Shown: piece by piece, positions 62,310-64,000 of the stretch | Position numbering within the stretch: position 1 is the stretch's first letter | How the letters are laid out: each line of letters starts with the position of its first letter | Source of the DNA: Crambe crambe | Lineage: Eukaryota; Porifera; Demospongiae; Poecilosclerida; Crambeidae | Assembly: GCA_963924555.1 (NCBI GenBank) | Contig: OZ004586.1 | Coordinates: 3,802,501-3,866,500 of the forward strand | Direction of reading: 5' to 3' | DNA: 64,000 nucleotides | Translations under genes and position numbers: made by a program | Notes under the pieces: generated by a model | Told to the model about the DNA's origin: nothing | Databases searched by the model: none | The model's input: only the letters and a program-made list of their open reading frames with translations

Positions 62310-64000
62310 CTGTTGAGATAGAGAAAATGTGGCATCATTAAATCGTACAGTAAGTTAGGCATTATTCAAACATCCAGAATAATAGTATTTGTATGAGCCC
62401 TCTCACAGTAGCTATGAGAATTAACTAGCTAGCGAGATTAGCAAGTATAGCTAACTAACTTATGATGCTCAAGATGACAGAACAAAAACTAGAGATATAA
62501 CAAAGTACTACGAAAAACCAGATAGATATTTGCAACACAAAAAACTTCAAAGTGAGATTTTCAGAAGTGTTGTTGAGATCACACAAGGGATGACGTGGGT
62601 ATTTATGAATCAATCATGAATCAAGGGTGTGTGGATTAAGTGAGAATCGAGAATGCAGAATATGAAGATTCACATCAACAGTATTGTCCCATACTTAGCT
62701 ATGTCAATGATATGACTTCATAGATTGATCTACACCAAATTTCATCTCCAAGGTAGTAGCTACGTAGGAATTAAGAATTGTTGCTAATTGCACCGCACCA
62801 CTGTATGAAAAGTGCACGAGGTAATTGTTATGTATTCCAAAGTGGTGGACTGATTGACTTGGCAACACTATACAGAGAAGTAAGGAGCCAGGGTGCTCCG
62901 TCTGCTGGTGCATCCCTACTTTTATGAAGTAAGCATTCATCTCATTACTAGAATGCTCTTCATATCTGTTAATCAAATCAAAGTAACTATATTACACAAT
63001 TACTCCCAAATACCCACTAGCTATAGGAGCACATATGCATACACAGGGGTGGAGTCTTAGGTCAGGTATGGGGGTATTTGCCTGACCACTTTTTTTAGTC
63101 ATAAACTTTGACCTTCTACACAGCAAATGCTCCAAATGCACCAGATTCTTAGTCTCGCGGGCCAGACTCGATTCTTCTTGGTGGCGGGGGAAAGAAAAGG
63201 TCTGGCCCAACTGCATTGGACGTTTCATTTGTGCCGACTCAGCATCATAGGGGTAGCGCGGGCGTTGCATTTTGACTATGACGTACCATGATGAAACAGT
63301 AAGGTATAAGAGATTTTACAGGATTGGAAATGCCGCATAACCGTGGCGCGTTGATAGATGCGCACATGCATGCAGCATTAATTATATTAATGGTTGTGAA
63401 AAGAGATCAATATTCACTCCTTTCAAGGCAGTTAAAGTGATGTTCTGCCCCTACAGCTCACAGAATAGTACAAGTATGCTAAGGGGAAGGTATTGAAGAA
63501 GTGAAGAGTCAGAGAGTTGAAGTTGGAGAGTCTGAGGAAGGAACTTATTAACTTTTTTCCTTATAATTGTAATTATGAGTACCTATCATTGCTCATTATA
63601 CATTAACTTTATGTGATTGATTTGAAAGAAAGGCCAAAATGACTTTTGGTATTAAAATTAGACATAGCTAGATTCATTATTATTATAGCTAGATAATTTT
63701 GCCCCAAAGTTATCTGCCAGTTTCTGCTCAGTTCTCCCTCATCAGCATTATTGCAATACTTCCAGCTTTTGGCTGTTGGATTTTGACACCATCTAGCTCA
63801 AGAATTTGGCTTAGTCAGTTGTCCTGTGGACCCTATGGATAATGGGGGGGGGGGGGATATAGTAAGCTTGCCATCTCCATAGGATGACTATTGTATAGAA
63901 AACAAATGCACCAATTCCATTTACTGTTCTATCCTTTCCCTGAAATAACTAATAGTTACAATATTGTTAATCTATTTCTTGGGAGAGGGATCAGTTTTAA
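62310..64000. other. Region upstream of the first visible RTK-B exon
   Basis: By comparison with RTK-A, a signal exon and a first NIDO exon should precede 62309, but none was recognised here. The stretch holds inverted GGGCCAGAC / GTCTGGCCC near 63160-63220 and a G run at 63845-63855. Either the missing exons lie beyond 64000 or they have diverged too far to see by eye. Confidence 0.5.

Noticed and set aside
62704..62976. Minus-strand frame of 90 residues as the missing first NIDO exon of RTK-B
   Set aside because: It lacks the phase-1 acceptor, the phase-0 donor and any NIDO start motif seen in the other nine units.

Overview
The window looks like nuclear DNA of an early-branching animal, most probably a demosponge of the Amphimedon type. 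This is an inference. It rests on AT-rich sequence, many short introns (often 50-300 bases) with GT/AG borders, adhesion-type seven-helix receptors with a GAIN/GPS module, and Met/Axl-like receptor tyrosine kinases with an unfamiliar ectodomain. There are no operons and no bacterial signals. All gene models were built by hand from splice sites, reading-frame phase and comparison between paralogues inside the window.

Layout. Positions 1-18950 (+ strand) hold a tandem family of adhesion GPCRs. A 5'-cut copy (130-1744) has lost its GAIN and seven-helix exons. Two 14-exon genes follow, aGPCR-A (2123-8634, 1195 residues) and aGPCR-B (10550-18950, 1185 residues). An orphan decayed piece of a further copy lies between them (8790-9560). 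Each full receptor has a signal peptide, two beta-jelly-roll-like domains (reelin-subrepeat-like, tentative), a Ser/Thr-rich stalk built from an 87-base coding repeat, a GAIN domain with a canonical GPS, seven helices and a short cytoplasmic tail.

Positions 20706-64000 (- strand) hold two head-to-tail giant receptor tyrosine kinase genes. RTK-A (39527 down to 20706) is complete at 1826 residues over 34 exons. RTK-B (62309 down to 40985) lacks its first exons and has 1695 residues in view. Both share one architecture: five NIDO domains, mostly separated by a six-cysteine EGF-like linker, then three classical EGF domains, one membrane helix, a short juxtamembrane piece and a tyrosine kinase. 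A relic of a third kinase domain lies between aGPCR-B and RTK-A (19560-20260). The aGPCR and RTK clusters are convergent.

Repeats. The introns carry many short terminal-inverted-repeat and foldback elements, a tRNA-derived inverted element, an 80-base minisatellite and three long CT/GA microsatellites. One CT tract directly abuts a splice acceptor, one lies next to a donor, and one sits where a stop codon should be. The most unusual content is the pair of five-NIDO receptor kinases. The aGPCRs with variable mucin-like stalks and a duplicated promoter motif come second. No link in function between the two receptor clusters is shown by the sequence.
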